From Mesorhizobium ciceri WSM4083 (GTDB lineage: Bacteria; Pseudomonadota; Alphaproteobacteria; Rhizobiales; Rhizobiaceae), in the NCBI RefSeq assembly GCF_000519305.1, contig NZ_JAFG01000005.1, positions 500,018 through 564,017 on the forward strand: DNA of 64,000 nucleotides. The letters are read 5' to 3'. Position 1 is the first letter of the stretch. Every line of letters starts with the position of its first letter. The translations under genes and the position numbers were made by a program. Below the pieces are notes generated by a model that did not search any database, was not told where the DNA came from, and saw only the letters and a list, made by a program, of their open reading frames with translations. Of the stretch, positions 34,978-43,362 are shown piece after piece.

Positions 34978-36293
34978 TGCCGTCCATGGAAGAGATCATT
35001 GCCGCGCGCGTCGAGGCAAGCGCCGACCGTATTGTCGAAACGCTGAGCGATCTCGTCGCCTTCCCCTCGATCGTGAAATCCAACCCAAAAGAGGCCGGAC
35101 CCGGCGAGCGCGATTGCCAACTCTATCTGCAAAAGCGCATCGAGGCGCTCGGCTTCTCGACCGATCTGTGGGACCCGGACGGCCCGGCGCTCTACGAGAA
35201 ATACAAGGGACGCGCCGGCGCCAACAAGGGCAGGACGTTCGAGGGCAGGCCAAATCTCGGCGGCGTCCTGAAGGGCACCGGCGGCGGTCGCTCCATCATG
35301 CTGACCGGCCATATCGATGTCGTACCGCCGGGCGCCGCCGGGCATTGGACAACCGACCCGTTCCAGCCCGTCCTCAAGAATGGATTTCTACACGGCCGTG
35401 GTACGGTCGATATGAAAGGCGGCGTCGCCTGCATGCTGATGGCCGTCGAGATTCTAAGGGGGTTGGACATTCCCCTGTCCGGAGACGTCGTCTTCACCAC
35501 CGTCGTCGACGAGGAGATCGGCGGCATGGGGTCGCTGGCCATGGTCGATCGCGGCTTTCACGCCGACGCCGGCATCATGACCGAACCGACGGCGAACAGG
35601 ATCGCACCGCTCTGTCACGGCATTCTGTGGGGGAAGATCATCATTGACGGCATAGGCGGGCATGCGGAGCTGACGCCCAATGCCTGGTATTCGAGCGGCC
35701 CGGTCGATGCCGTCCAGCTTTGCCGGCAAATCCTCGACGGCATCGACATCCTCAACCGGCGCTGGATGTTCGATCCCAGAAAGAACCATCCGTTGATGGA
35801 CCTGCCCAACCAGATCATCGTCACCCAGATGAGCGCCGGCGAACATCCGTCCTCCATGGCAGGGCGCGGCGAGATCATCATCGACGCCCAGTATCTGCCG
35901 AGCGAGCATGACGAGTTCAAACTAGGCGGCAACGTCAAACGCGAAATCGAAGAGCACATAGCCAATGTCTGCCAGGCAGACCCATACCTGCGAAAGCACC
36001 CCGCCCGCGTCGAGTGGATCCTCGACGCCGACTGCGCCGAGATCCCAGCGGACAATCCCTTTGTCGGCGTCTTCCAGGAGGCCGTCAGGCAAGCCAATCT
36101 CTCGCCGGTCCTGAGTGGCTTTGGCGCGCACAGCGACATCGGCCTGCCGACCGGCCTCGGCAACACGCCGACCGTCAATTTCGGTCCCGGCGACCCCGCG
36201 CAGGCGCATCAGCCGAACGAACGCGTTTCGGTGCGCGATCTCGTCGATTGCACCAAGGCAATTGCAATTGCCGTCGAAAAATGGTGCCGCTAG
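34974..36293 (+). CDS. M20-family metallohydrolase (ArgE/DapE-like)
   Basis: 439 residues starting at the ATG that overlaps the permease stop. Dinuclear zinc-site motifs are GHIDVVPPG (His and Asp), GRGTVDMKGGVAC (bridging Asp), VVDEEIGGMGS (catalytic Glu pair) and IMTEPTANRI. The C-terminal metal ligand is in SGFGAHSDIG. The lid domain lies between about residues 210 and 330. M20 enzymes deacylate N-acyl amino acids, cleave carbamoyl groups or hydrolyse amides. Encoding it with a sugar-type transporter and a sugar kinase suggests that the imported ligand carries an amide-linked acyl or amino-acid moiety; this is inference. Confidence 0.88.
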   Translation: MMPSMEEIIAARVEASADRIVETLSDLVAFPSIVKSNPKEAGPGERDCQLYLQKRIEALGFSTDLWDPDGPALYEKYKGRAGANKGRTFEGRPNLGGVLKGTGGGRSIMLTGHIDVVPPGAAGHWTTDPFQPVLKNGFLHGRGTVDMKGGVACMLMAVEILRGLDIPLSGDVVFTTVVDEEIGGMGSLAMVDRGFHADAGIMTEPTANRIAPLCHGILWGKIIIDGIGGHAELTPNAWYSSGPVDAVQLCRQILDGIDILNRRWMFDPRKNHPLMDLPNQIIVTQMSAGEHPSSMAGRGEIIIDAQYLPSEHDEFKLGGNVKREIEEHIANVCQADPYLRKHPARVEWILDADCAEIPADNPFVGVFQEAVRQANLSPVLSGFGAHSDIGLPTGLGNTPTVNFGPGDPAQAHQPNERVSVRDLVDCTKAIAIAVEKWCR

Positions 36294-36444
36294 CCGGCAG
36301 CGCCAACATGAATGGATCGGTTAGCAATGCCACGACAGCCGGCGGCATCGTGGCCGAACTTGCGCTACTGTCTGGTGACCTCGTCGCATTCTGACAGCCG
36401 GCGAGCTTGCGCAAGAAATTTGGAGGTCCTGGCTCACGATCCGT

Positions 36445-36969
36445 TCACGGCGGATCGGCGTTGCAGCTGCCGGCTACCTGGTTGACCGCTTCGCCAAACC
36501 CGGCGAGGTCGAAATCAGCCTCACCCCGCCCCGCCAGCAGCCCGAACCGCCAGGAAAGCTGAAGCCGGTTCGCGGCAACAAGGCGCCTGATGCCATCGGC
36601 GCCATCGCGCACCAGCATCCGGCCGCGCGGTCCGACCGCCCAGCTTTCATCGAACTTGCTCTCCTGATCGACCGTGATCGACATGGTGATCTTGCGGCTG
36701 GCCGAAACAGCGTCGTTCAGTTGCAGCCATTCAGTCCAGTGCGGCTCGCCGTTTGCCCGGCAGGCAATCGTCAGGATCGGGCTGTAGCTCAAGGCACCGC
36801 CGCCGGTGATCAGCTTGTTGGTGGCGTAGAGCGAGGCCGTGACGAGGCCGTCTTCGCTCGTGCCGAAGCGCCAGTTATCAGGCACCGTGCCGGCCTGGGC
36901 AATGCCGCAGACCGAGACAAGGATCAGCGCGATTGCCGAAGCGTGTCCCAATTCGACGAACAGTCTCAA
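36445..36969 (-). CDS. Exported hypothetical protein
   Basis: About 174 residues if a TTG at 36969 is used, five bases after GGAGG; the frame is open to 36999. A signal peptide is clear (GHASAIALILVSVCGIAQAG, cleavage after Ala-Gln-Ala). The mature protein is beta-rich with one Cys pair (TIACRANGEP and GSCNADPP near the C terminus) that could form a disulfide. The middle contains ESWAVGPRGRMLVRDGADGI. I do not recognise the family. It stands between the sugar operon and trigger factor, on the minus strand. Confidence 0.6.
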   Translation of the reverse strand: MRLFVELGHASAIALILVSVCGIAQAGTVPDNWRFGTSEDGLVTASLYATNKLITGGGALSYSPILTIACRANGEPHWTEWLQLNDAVSASRKITMSITVDQESKFDESWAVGPRGRMLVRDGADGIRRLVAANRLQLSWRFGLLAGRGEADFDLAGFGEAVNQVAGSCNADPP

Positions 36970-37080
36970 CACGCCCTCCAAAAACCAAGCGGCTTGCAAT
37001 AGAGGCGCAGATAATGATCAAAGCTTGGTCGCCACAGGCCGTCGCTCGCGAAGCATGGCGGCTGTTGCAGTTTGGCAACG

Positions 37081-37110
37081 AAAAAGGCCGCCTCGAGGGC
37101 GGCCTTCCTG
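37081..37110 (-). terminator. Rho-independent terminator of tig
   Basis: On the minus strand, AAGGCCGCC pairs with GGCGGCCTT around a short loop and runs into TTTTT at 37085-37081. It lies 20 bases beyond the tig stop codon. Confidence 0.85.
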
Positions 37111-37129
37111 TTTCAGCGGAGCGCTGGTG

Positions 37130-38596
37130 TTATTCGGAGGCCTTCTTCTTCGGCGCGGCCTTCTTCTTGGGCTCTTCCGCGTCGTCGGCCGTCTTGGCGT
37201 CGGCCTTCTTGGCGGCGACTTTCTTCGCCGGCTTCGCCTTGACGGCGGTCTCGTCCTCTTCGTCGTCGGCCATCAGCTCTTCCTTGCTGACCTTGACGTC
37301 GGTGACCGAAATCTGACCGAGCAGATGGTCCACCACCTTTTCCTCGAACATCGGCGCCCGCAGCGTGTTCAACGCTTCCGGGTTGTTGCGGTAGAACTCG
37401 AAGACTTCCTGCTGCTGATTGCCGGGATAGCGACGCACCTGCTCGAACAGGCCGCGCTGCAGCTCTTCGTCCGATACGGTCACGCCGGCCTTCTCGCCGA
37501 TTTCAGCCAGCACCAGGCCGAGGCGCACACGGCGCTCGGCAAGCCGCAGATACTCGGTGCGCGCCTCTTCTTCCGTCGTCTCTTCGTCGGCGAAGGTGCG
37601 TCCGGCTGCTTCCAGGTCACGATTGACCTGCGCCCAGATGTTGTTGAACTCGGCGTCGACGAGTTTCGACGGCGCCTCGAACGAATAAGCCGCGTCGAGC
37701 TGGTCGAGCAGCTGGCGCTTGACCTTCTGGCGCGTCATGGCGCCGAACTGGTTCTCGATCTGGCCGCGCACGACGTCGCGCAGGCGCTCCAGCGACTCCA
37801 GGCCGAGGTTCTTGGCGGTCTCGTCGTTGATTTCCAGCGCGCCGGGCTGGGACACTTCCTTGACGGTGACGTCGAAGGTCGCTTCCTTGCCGGCCAGATG
37901 CGCGGCCTGGTAGTTTTCCGGGAAAGTCACGGTGACCTGCTTTTCGTCACCGGCCTTGGCGCCGACAAGCTGATCCTCGAAGCCGGGGATGAACTCCTTC
38001 GAGCCCAGAACCAGCGGCTGATCGGTGCCGGCGCCGCCATTGAAGGCCTCGCCGTCGATCTTGCCGACATAGTCGATGGTGACGCGGTCGCCATTGGCGG
38101 CCTTGCCGGCCTTCGGCTCGTAGCTGCGCGCCGATTCGGCAACGCGCTGGACCTGCTCGTCGATCTCGGTATCCGGAACGTCGAACACCTGGCGTGTCAC
38201 CTTGATGTCGGAAAAGTCCTTGATCTCGATCGCCGGGATGATCTCGTAGTTGAGGCGGAATTCGAAGTCGGCACCGCCGGCCAGGATCTTCTCGGCTTCC
38301 TTCTCGTCCTCGGTCATGATGACTTCTGGCTGCATGGCAGCCTTTTCACCACGCCCGGTAATGATCGAACGGGTCGAATCGTTGAGGATTTCGTTGACCA
38401 CTTCGGCCATGAACGACTTGCCGTAGACCTTGCGCAGGTGCTGCACCGGCACCTTGCCTGGACGGAAGCCGTTGATGCGGACCTTGTTGCGGGCATCCGA
38501 AAGCCGCGCCATCAGCTTGGCTTCCATGTCACCGGCCGGCACGGTGATCTTGATCTCTCGCTTGAGACCGGAGTTGAGCGTTTCGGTGACCTGCAT
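37130..38596 (-). CDS. tig: Trigger factor
   Basis: 488 residues from the ATG at 38596 ([17 protein letters not shown]); the frame is open 49 codons upstream without homology. It is a ribosome-bound chaperone and prolyl isomerase. The N-terminal ribosome-docking motif appears as [19 protein letters not shown]. The FKBP-type domain lies around residues 155-245 ([18 protein letters not shown], then [19 protein letters not shown]). The C-terminal helical chaperone domain follows. The last 60 residues are a Lys/Ala-rich tail ([16 protein letters not shown]), a common rhizobial addition to the usual 430-residue protein. Confidence 0.95.
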   Translation of the reverse strand: MQVTETLNSGLKREIKITVPAGDMEAKLMARLSDARNKVRINGFRPGKVPVQHLRKVYGKSFMAEVVNEILNDSTRSIITGRGEKAAMQPEVIMTEDEKEAEKILAGGADFEFRLNYEIIPAIEIKDFSDIKVTRQVFDVPDTEIDEQVQRVAESARSYEPKAGKAANGDRVTIDYVGKIDGEAFNGGAGTDQPLVLGSKEFIPGFEDQLVGAKAGDEKQVTVTFPENYQAAHLAGKEATFDVTVKEVSQPGALEINDETAKNLGLESLERLRDVVRGQIENQFGAMTRQKVKRQLLDQLDAAYSFEAPSKLVDAEFNNIWAQVNRDLEAAGRTFADEETTEEEARTEYLRLAERRVRLGLVLAEIGEKAGVTVSDEELQRGLFEQVRRYPGNQQQEVFEFYRNNPEALNTLRAPMFEEKVVDHLLGQISVTDVKVSKEELMADDEEDETAVKAKPAKKVAAKKADAKTADDAEEPKKKAAPKKKASE

Positions 38597-38970
38597 CGTA
38601 AAACCTTTGTTTTCACCAATGAGACTGCCACGGCCTCTGCCGTTCACAGCCTGCCGGTATATTCTTGCCGGGAATGGCTTTTGGTACGGAACCTGGCGAT
38701 TTGACCGAAAACCCGGCTCAAACTCTCCCAAACTGCGTTCCAAAATGTGAATAAGTTCTTGTTTTTCCTACTTCTTATCACATTCTGCAGAAGCGGATCG
38801 TCGCGTCCCGTCACATTTGACACGCCTTTTGTCACAGGCGAGGCCAATTTTCAACAGTCTTCGCGTTCCGGCGAATAACCAGCATTCGGGCCTGACCCAC
38901 ATCTTGTCGCTGACCCACATCTTGTCTCCGACATTGACAGAATGATGGCCACATGGGATTGCCGGTCCAT
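38597..38970. other. Non-coding stretch between tig and tRNA-Leu
   Basis: 374 bases without a credible gene. It must hold the tig promoter and leader (minus strand) and the tRNA-Leu promoter (plus strand). The only structured element I see is the tandem 17-base repeat at 38892-38926. Confidence 0.6.
38892..38926. repeat. Tandem 17-base direct repeat before tRNA-Leu
   Basis: CTGACCCACATCTTGTC occurs at 38892-38908 and again at 38910-38926, with one G between (18-base period). The repeat ends 45 bases upstream of the tRNA gene and may overlap its promoter. Confidence 0.8.
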
Positions 38971-39055
38971 GCGGATGTGGCGGAACTGGTAGACGCCCTG
39001 GATTTAGGTTCCAGTGCCGAAAGGCGTGGGGGTTCGAGTCCCTTCATCCGCACCA
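38971..39055 (+). tRNA. tRNA-Leu (anticodon TAG)
   Basis: An 85-base gene with a long variable arm as expected for Leu. Acceptor GCGGATG pairs with CATCCGC, the anticodon stem CTGGA/TCCAG encloses TTTAGGT with anticodon TAG, and the T loop is GGTTCGAGTCC. CCA is encoded. Confidence 0.97.
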
Positions 39056-39144
39056 CCCTTCGCTCTTCGAGCTTCGGGTGGCGGGCCACCCGAATAGATG
39101 ACGGAGTGTCCCCCGAAGCCTTGGCGAAGGAGGACCGGCGCCGT

Positions 39145-39726
39145 TCAGGCAGCCATCGGATTGAGCTTCAGATGCTGGATCAGGATAATGGTCTTGGCGT
39201 CGATGATGCGGCCATCGGCGATGCCCGCCAGCGCCTCGTCGAGCGGCATTTCCAGAACCTCGATATCCTCGCCCTCTTCTTGGGCGCCGCCGCCGGCCGA
39301 GATGCGATCGGCGGGCGAATAGCGGGCAATGAAAAACCAGAGCCGTTCGGTGACGCTGCCGGGGCTCATATAGGGCGAAAACAGCCGCTCAATATCCTTC
39401 AAGCGGTAACCAAGCTCTTCCTCGGCTTCCTTGCGGATGGCGGTCTCTGGATCGTTTTCGTCCAACAGGCCGGCACAGGCCTCGATCAACGGTTCGCGAT
39501 GACCGGTGACATAGGCGGGATAGCGGAACTGGCGCACCAGAAGCACGGTCGAACGCAAGGGGTCGTAAGGCAGGATCACCGCGCCGTCGCCGCGATCATA
39601 GGTCTGGCGGATTTGCGTCTCCCACTGACCGTCGCGCCGGCGATAGTCGAGGACGGTCTTCTTCAAGACGGCCCAGTCGTCGGAGAGGATTTCCTCCGAA
39701 CGGACGCGAATACGATCTTCCATCAT
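39145..39726 (-). CDS. Nudix hydrolase (ADP-ribose/GDP-mannose pyrophosphatase-like)
   Basis: 193 residues from the ATG at 39726, chosen because GGAGACC precedes it; ATGs at 39735 and 39723 are also in frame. The Nudix box is spread over residues of about 88-110: GLLDENDPETAIRKEAEEEL, with a short acidic insertion, and the metal-binding EAEEELG is intact. The upstream half, DRGDGAVILPYDPLRSTVLL, and QFRYPAYVTGHREP match the NudK/NudF type that cleaves nucleotide-diphosphate sugars. A housekeeping role in removing ADP-ribose or GDP-mannose is likely. Confidence 0.85.
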   Translation of the reverse strand: MMEDRIRVRSEEILSDDWAVLKKTVLDYRRRDGQWETQIRQTYDRGDGAVILPYDPLRSTVLLVRQFRYPAYVTGHREPLIEACAGLLDENDPETAIRKEAEEELGYRLKDIERLFSPYMSPGSVTERLWFFIARYSPADRISAGGGAQEEGEDIEVLEMPLDEALAGIADGRIIDAKTIILIQHLKLNPMAA

Positions 39727-39768
39727 GGTCTCCATGCAAAAGCGCGTCGCGCTTTATGCTCCTGTTTT

Positions 39769-39815
39769 ATGCATGTCGCTCTCCCAAACCGGGGCCACTT
39801 TTGGGCGACATGCAT
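39769..39815. repeat. REP-like intergenic hairpin
   Basis: ATGCATGTCGC (39769-39779) is the exact complement of GCGACATGCAT (39805-39815). An inner stem CCCAAA/TTTGGG extends the hairpin. It lies between the divergent Nudix and flavin-reductase genes. Hairpins with the GACATGCAT end are familiar as dispersed elements in Mesorhizobium-like genomes (from memory). Confidence 0.7.
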
Positions 39816-39948
39816 TGCCGAGGCGTAGCCGCGAACCGGCATTTCGGCAATCCCGTCAGTGATTGGTCCAGAACCCCTTTCACCGCCTCGTGTCTGGCGC
39901 AGGCGCCATCGGTCGCCTAAATAGCTGCGAACCCTCCCGGAGTTTCTC

Positions 39949-41052
39949 ATGACAGCGTCGCTTTTCCAGCCGATCACCCTCGACGGCCTCACCTTCCCCA
40001 ACCGCATCGCCGTCGCGCCGATGTGCCAGTATTCCGCCGACGACGGCTCGGCCAGTGACTGGCATCTCCATCACTGGATGAACCTCGCAATGTCCGGCGC
40101 CAGCATGGTCACGGTCGAGATGACCGATGTCGAGCGGCGCGGGCGTATCACCCATGGCTGCCTCGGCCTCTATTCCGAAGACAATGAAGCGGCCGCCCGC
40201 CGCGCACTGGACGCCGCACGACGCGTCGCCGCACCCGGCACGAAATTCGGCTCCCAACTCGCCCATGCCGGCCGCAAGGCTTCGAACCGCAAGCCGTGGG
40301 AAGGCGGCGGGCCACTGCAGCCAAATGAGGATCCCTGGCAGACCGTCTCCGCCTCGGCCATCCCCTACGACACCGGTTGGAACGTGCCGCACGCACTGGA
40401 GGACGAGGAGATCCTGCAACTGATCGAGCGCTTCGCCGAAGCCGCAAGGCGGGCCGAACGCGCCGGCTTCGATTTCATCGAACTGCACGCCGCGCATGGC
40501 TACCTGATCTTCCAGTTCCTGTCGCCCTTGTCCAACCAGCGCACGGACCGCTGGGGCGGCTCGCTGGAAAACCGCATGCGTCTTGTCGTCGAGATCGCCA
40601 AGGCGGTGCGCAAGGCTACGCCAAAGCTGATGCTCGGCGCGCGGCTGTCGGTGATGGATTGGGTCGATGGCGGCTTCGACGTAGCGGACGCGATCGAAGT
40701 GGCCAAGGCGCTCAAGGACGAGGGCGTTGCCTATCTCTGCTGCTCGAGCGGCGGCAATTCGCCGTTGCAGAAATTGCCCACCGGCCCCGGCTATCAGGTG
40801 CATCTGGCGGAGGCGGTGCGCAAGGGCGCCGATATTCCGACCCGTGCGGTCGGCCTGATCGACGACCCGAAGCAGGCCGAAGCGATCCTCGCCGAGGGCC
40901 GCGCCGACATGGTGGCGCTGGCGCGGGCCTTCCTGGCCGATCCGCGCTGGGGATGGCGTGCGGCGGCGACATTCAGCGAAACGATCCACCCGGCACCGCA
41001 GCTTGCCCGTTCGGTGACCACGATGCAGCATTGGATGAAGGCGACGGGCTGA
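39949..41052 (+). CDS. NADH:flavin oxidoreductase (old yellow enzyme, YqjM-like)
   Basis: 367 residues, an FMN-binding TIM barrel. Signatures: NRIAVAPMCQYSADDG near the N terminus, with the Cys and Tyr of the YqjM subclass; QLAHAGRKAS; FDFIELHAAHGYLIFQFLSP, with the substrate-binding His; and SNQRTDRWGGSLENRMRL. The C-terminal phosphate-binding region is GRADMVALARAFLADPRWG. It reduces activated C=C bonds with NAD(P)H, usually as a detoxification enzyme. The start ATG at 39949 is preceded by a weak GGAG. Confidence 0.93.
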   Translation: MTASLFQPITLDGLTFPNRIAVAPMCQYSADDGSASDWHLHHWMNLAMSGASMVTVEMTDVERRGRITHGCLGLYSEDNEAAARRALDAARRVAAPGTKFGSQLAHAGRKASNRKPWEGGGPLQPNEDPWQTVSASAIPYDTGWNVPHALEDEEILQLIERFAEAARRAERAGFDFIELHAAHGYLIFQFLSPLSNQRTDRWGGSLENRMRLVVEIAKAVRKATPKLMLGARLSVMDWVDGGFDVADAIEVAKALKDEGVAYLCCSSGGNSPLQKLPTGPGYQVHLAEAVRKGADIPTRAVGLIDDPKQAEAILAEGRADMVALARAFLADPRWGWRAAATFSETIHPAPQLARSVTTMQHWMKATG

Positions 41053-41310
41053 ACGGTCCGCGCTCCCGACCACGGCCACCTTGGCTCCAGACAGCTTGAC
41101 GGTGCTTCGCTGCAATTCCGTCCGCGAGCTGTTACGATGGCGAGGCTGTGGCGGGCGCGGCCAGGCTTGGGAGGAAATCTGTCGGCCGGGGCATTCCTCC
41201 CGGTTGCGGTGCTGGTTGCCGGAGTAGGGTTTTCCAAACAGCCTCTGAGACGTTTGGGCGCAGGCTGACGGCCATGGTTGCAACCAAATTGGCTGCTTTG
41301 CGTTGCGGCC

Positions 41311-41589
41311 ATGATGGACAACAAACCTTTTGAAGTGCCGGTCGTCGTCGAACTTGGCCACGTCGGCAAATATCGCCACATCCGCAGCGCCCAGGAGGCT
41401 GCGGAGTGCCTGATGACGGTGTGGCCGCTCAATCGCGGCCCGCGCCATCGTGATGCCCTCGACACTTGCCTCAAAGTGCTGGAAGGTTATCGTTCGACAG
41501 CAGATGCGCGCCGGGCGCTGATTGAAGCGGCCAAGGAATCGGAAGTGCTGGTGCCCGACGACAGACTGCCCGACGACCGGCTGCATTGA
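41311..41589 (+). CDS. DUF982 domain protein (second copy)
   Basis: 92 residues from the ATG at 41311 (the ATG at 41314 is equally possible). The DUF982 core is visible: PFEVPVVVELGHVGKYRHIR, then SAQEAAECLMTVWPLNRGPR with the Trp-Pro motif, and the helix STADARRALIEAAKESEVLV. It differs from the copy at 22666-22962 by more than half its residues, so they are not a recent duplication. The function is unknown. Confidence 0.7.
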   Translation: MMDNKPFEVPVVVELGHVGKYRHIRSAQEAAECLMTVWPLNRGPRHRDALDTCLKVLEGYRSTADARRALIEAAKESEVLVPDDRLPDDRLH

Positions 41590-41619
41590 GCAGACGGACC
41601 TTTCAACCGGAGGTTTTTC

Positions 41620-41859
41620 ATGGCGAAGCTGACTTACAAGATCGTCGAGCATGACGGCGGCTGGGCCTACAAGGTCGGAGCGACCTTTTCCGAGACGTTC
41701 CCCACGCATCAGGACGCAATGCGCGCGGCCGAAATCGCCTCGGCCGAGCAGCAGGTCGCCGGAGCGACCGACGGCATCCAGTATGAGGACGCCGAAGGCA
41801 AATGGCACGAGGAACTGGCCGACGGCCGCGACCGGCCGCAGACAGAAGTGTCAGATTAA
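41620..41859 (+). CDS. DUF2188-like small protein
   Basis: 79 residues, 30 bases after the DUF982 gene, with GGAGG upstream. The sequence is a single small alpha-beta domain (KIVEHDGGWAYKVGATFSET, then DAMRAAEIASAEQQVAG), ending GKWHEELADGRDRPQTEV. The H-D-G-G-W and E-D-A-E-G-K-W-H-E patterns recall the DUF2188 family, which is widespread in rhizobia and of unknown function. It is possibly co-transcribed with the DUF982 gene. Confidence 0.6.
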   Translation: MAKLTYKIVEHDGGWAYKVGATFSETFPTHQDAMRAAEIASAEQQVAGATDGIQYEDAEGKWHEELADGRDRPQTEVSD

Positions 41860-41938
41860 TTCCGGCAATCGTTATCGGGCAGGCAAGGAGCCGGCCGCGG
41901 ACATCGAGAAAGTCCGCGGCCCGCAGCTGCCAGTGGCA

Positions 41939-42220
41939 TCATTTGCCGCAATACTGATCGTTGACGTTCCCCTGGGCATTCGCGTCAGGGCCGGGCGTGT
42001 GATCGGCACATGGGCCAATCGGGCCGGTGTTGCCCAAGGTGTTCAACCCGGAGCCATCTGCATTGATGCTGCCGGTGGTGCTGGGATCGACAGTCGTTTG
42101 GTCTTCATTGCCGAACAGCCACCAGCTGTGGTTTGAATAGGTGCTGTCCGACGACTGTGCCATCGCCGATGTGGCGAGACCAATCGTCAGGACGGATGCT
42201 GCTAGAAGTTTGGTGTACAT
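41939..42220 (-). CDS. Small exported protein, unknown
   Basis: 93 residues. The signal peptide MYTKLLAASVLTIGLATSAM ends with Ala-Met-Ala. The mature 70 residues are Gly/Asn/Ser/Thr-rich (STTGSINADGSGLNTLGNTG) with a C-terminal Cys pair (PIGPCADHTPG and NDQYCGK). No family is recognised. It is monocistronic as far as can be seen. Confidence 0.65.
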   Translation of the reverse strand: MYTKLLAASVLTIGLATSAMAQSSDSTYSNHSWWLFGNEDQTTVDPSTTGSINADGSGLNTLGNTGPIGPCADHTPGPDANAQGNVNDQYCGK

Positions 42221-42280
42221 TTTGGATTACTCCATATCTCATCGTCTTTGTCGTCTTGGGAGCGACACAGGTGAAACCCG

Positions 42281-42475
42281 TCAATCAACCGATGGTTCCT
42301 TGAAATTGTCGTGAAGCTGCCTGGATGTCGGATCGGAGAATGCACGGATCGCAAGGCGTTTGATGAAGGCAACGACCCGTTCAGGCTCGCTGAATTGCGG
42401 CATGTGGCCGAGGCCTTCGACGGATTCGAAATCAAGCCTGTCGATCCATATAAGTGCAGCTTGTTCGCCGCTCGG
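42281..42475 (-). pseudogene. C-terminal remnant of an alpha/beta-hydrolase
   Basis: Read on the minus strand, codons ending at the TGA at 42283-42281 give IDRLDFESVEGLGHMPQF, then SEPERVVAFIKRLAIRAFSD. The GLGHMPQ with its following proline-glutamate-arginine segment is the classical end of an alpha/beta-hydrolase, containing the catalytic His. No start, nucleophile elbow or other part of the enzyme lies upstream; instead the molybdopterin-binding gene begins on the other strand. I therefore read it as a decayed fragment of about 60 codons. Confidence 0.6.
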
Positions 42476-42537
42476 GCGGCATTGCGGCCGCTGCCGCGCC
42501 GCGCTATCTCAGGCGACCCGTCATGCCGGAGCCTTCC

Positions 42538-43281
42538 ATGCCTGAAATCGTGACCGCCGCCATGCTCGTCATCGGCGATGAGATTCTGTCCGGCCGCACC
42601 AAGGACAAGAACATCGGCCATCTCGCCGACATCATGACGGCGATCGGCATCGACCTCAAGGAAGTGCGCATCGTCCCTGACGAGGAAGACGAGATCATCG
42701 CGGCGGTGAATGCCGTGCGCGCGCGCTACACTTATGTGTTCACCACGGGCGGCATCGGTCCGACGCATGACGACATCACGGCCGATTCCATCTCCAAGGC
42801 TTTTGGCGTGCCTTGCGAATACGATGCCCGGGCCTATGCGATGCTGGAGGCGAGCTATGCCGCGCGCGGCATCGAATACACGCAGGCCCGCAAGCGCATG
42901 GCACGGATGCCGCGCGGCGCCGATCTCATCGACAATCCGGTGTCGGTCGCGCCTGGCTTCCGCATCGGCAACGTTCACGTCATGGCCGGTGTGCCGTCAA
43001 TTTTCCAGGCCATGCTCGACAATGTCGTGCCGACGCTGAAGGCTGGCACGAAGATGCTTTCGGCGACCGTGCCCTGCCCGTTCGGCGAAGGCCTCATCGG
43101 CGGGCCGCTAGGCGATATACAGAAAGCGCATCCCGATACGATCATCGGCTCCTACCCGAAATATGGCGATGGCAAGTTCTGGACCGAACTGGTCGTGCGC
43201 GCCCGCAGCCAGGAGGCGCTGGACGCCGCCCGCGCCGATGTCGAGGCGATGGTAGCCGGCTTCGCCAGCAATCCCGGCTGA
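42538..43281 (+). CDS. Molybdopterin-binding (MoaB/CinA N-terminal-like) protein
   Basis: 247 residues from the ATG at 42538 (CGGAG upstream). The MoCF_biosynth domain shows TAAMLVIGDEILSGRTKDKN and FTTGGIGPTHDDITADSISK, the MPT/AMP-binding motifs shared by MogA, MoeA and CinA. The C-terminal 80 residues (VPSIFQAMLDNVVPTLKAG, then GSYPKYGDGKFWTELVVRAR) match stand-alone CinA-like proteins without the deamidase domain. The true ligand is not established for this subfamily. Confidence 0.85.
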   Translation: MPEIVTAAMLVIGDEILSGRTKDKNIGHLADIMTAIGIDLKEVRIVPDEEDEIIAAVNAVRARYTYVFTTGGIGPTHDDITADSISKAFGVPCEYDARAYAMLEASYAARGIEYTQARKRMARMPRGADLIDNPVSVAPGFRIGNVHVMAGVPSIFQAMLDNVVPTLKAGTKMLSATVPCPFGEGLIGGPLGDIQKAHPDTIIGSYPKYGDGKFWTELVVRARSQEALDAARADVEAMVAGFASNPG

Positions 43282-43362
43282 TCTGGTCCAGACCGGAACA
43301 AAGCACGACGCTGCAACGTTTCCCCGGCACGAGTTCGCCAGCTCGTAAACTGAGGGATTGTC

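Noticed and set aside
34974..36293. Reading the M20 gene as argE or dapE proper
   Set aside because: The operon context is a sugar-type transporter, and no arginine or lysine pathway gene is nearby; the family alone does not give the substrate.
39880..41808. 642-codon minus-strand frame opposite the flavin oxidoreductase and downstream
   Set aside because: Low-complexity translation without domains; it crosses three well-supported plus-strand genes.
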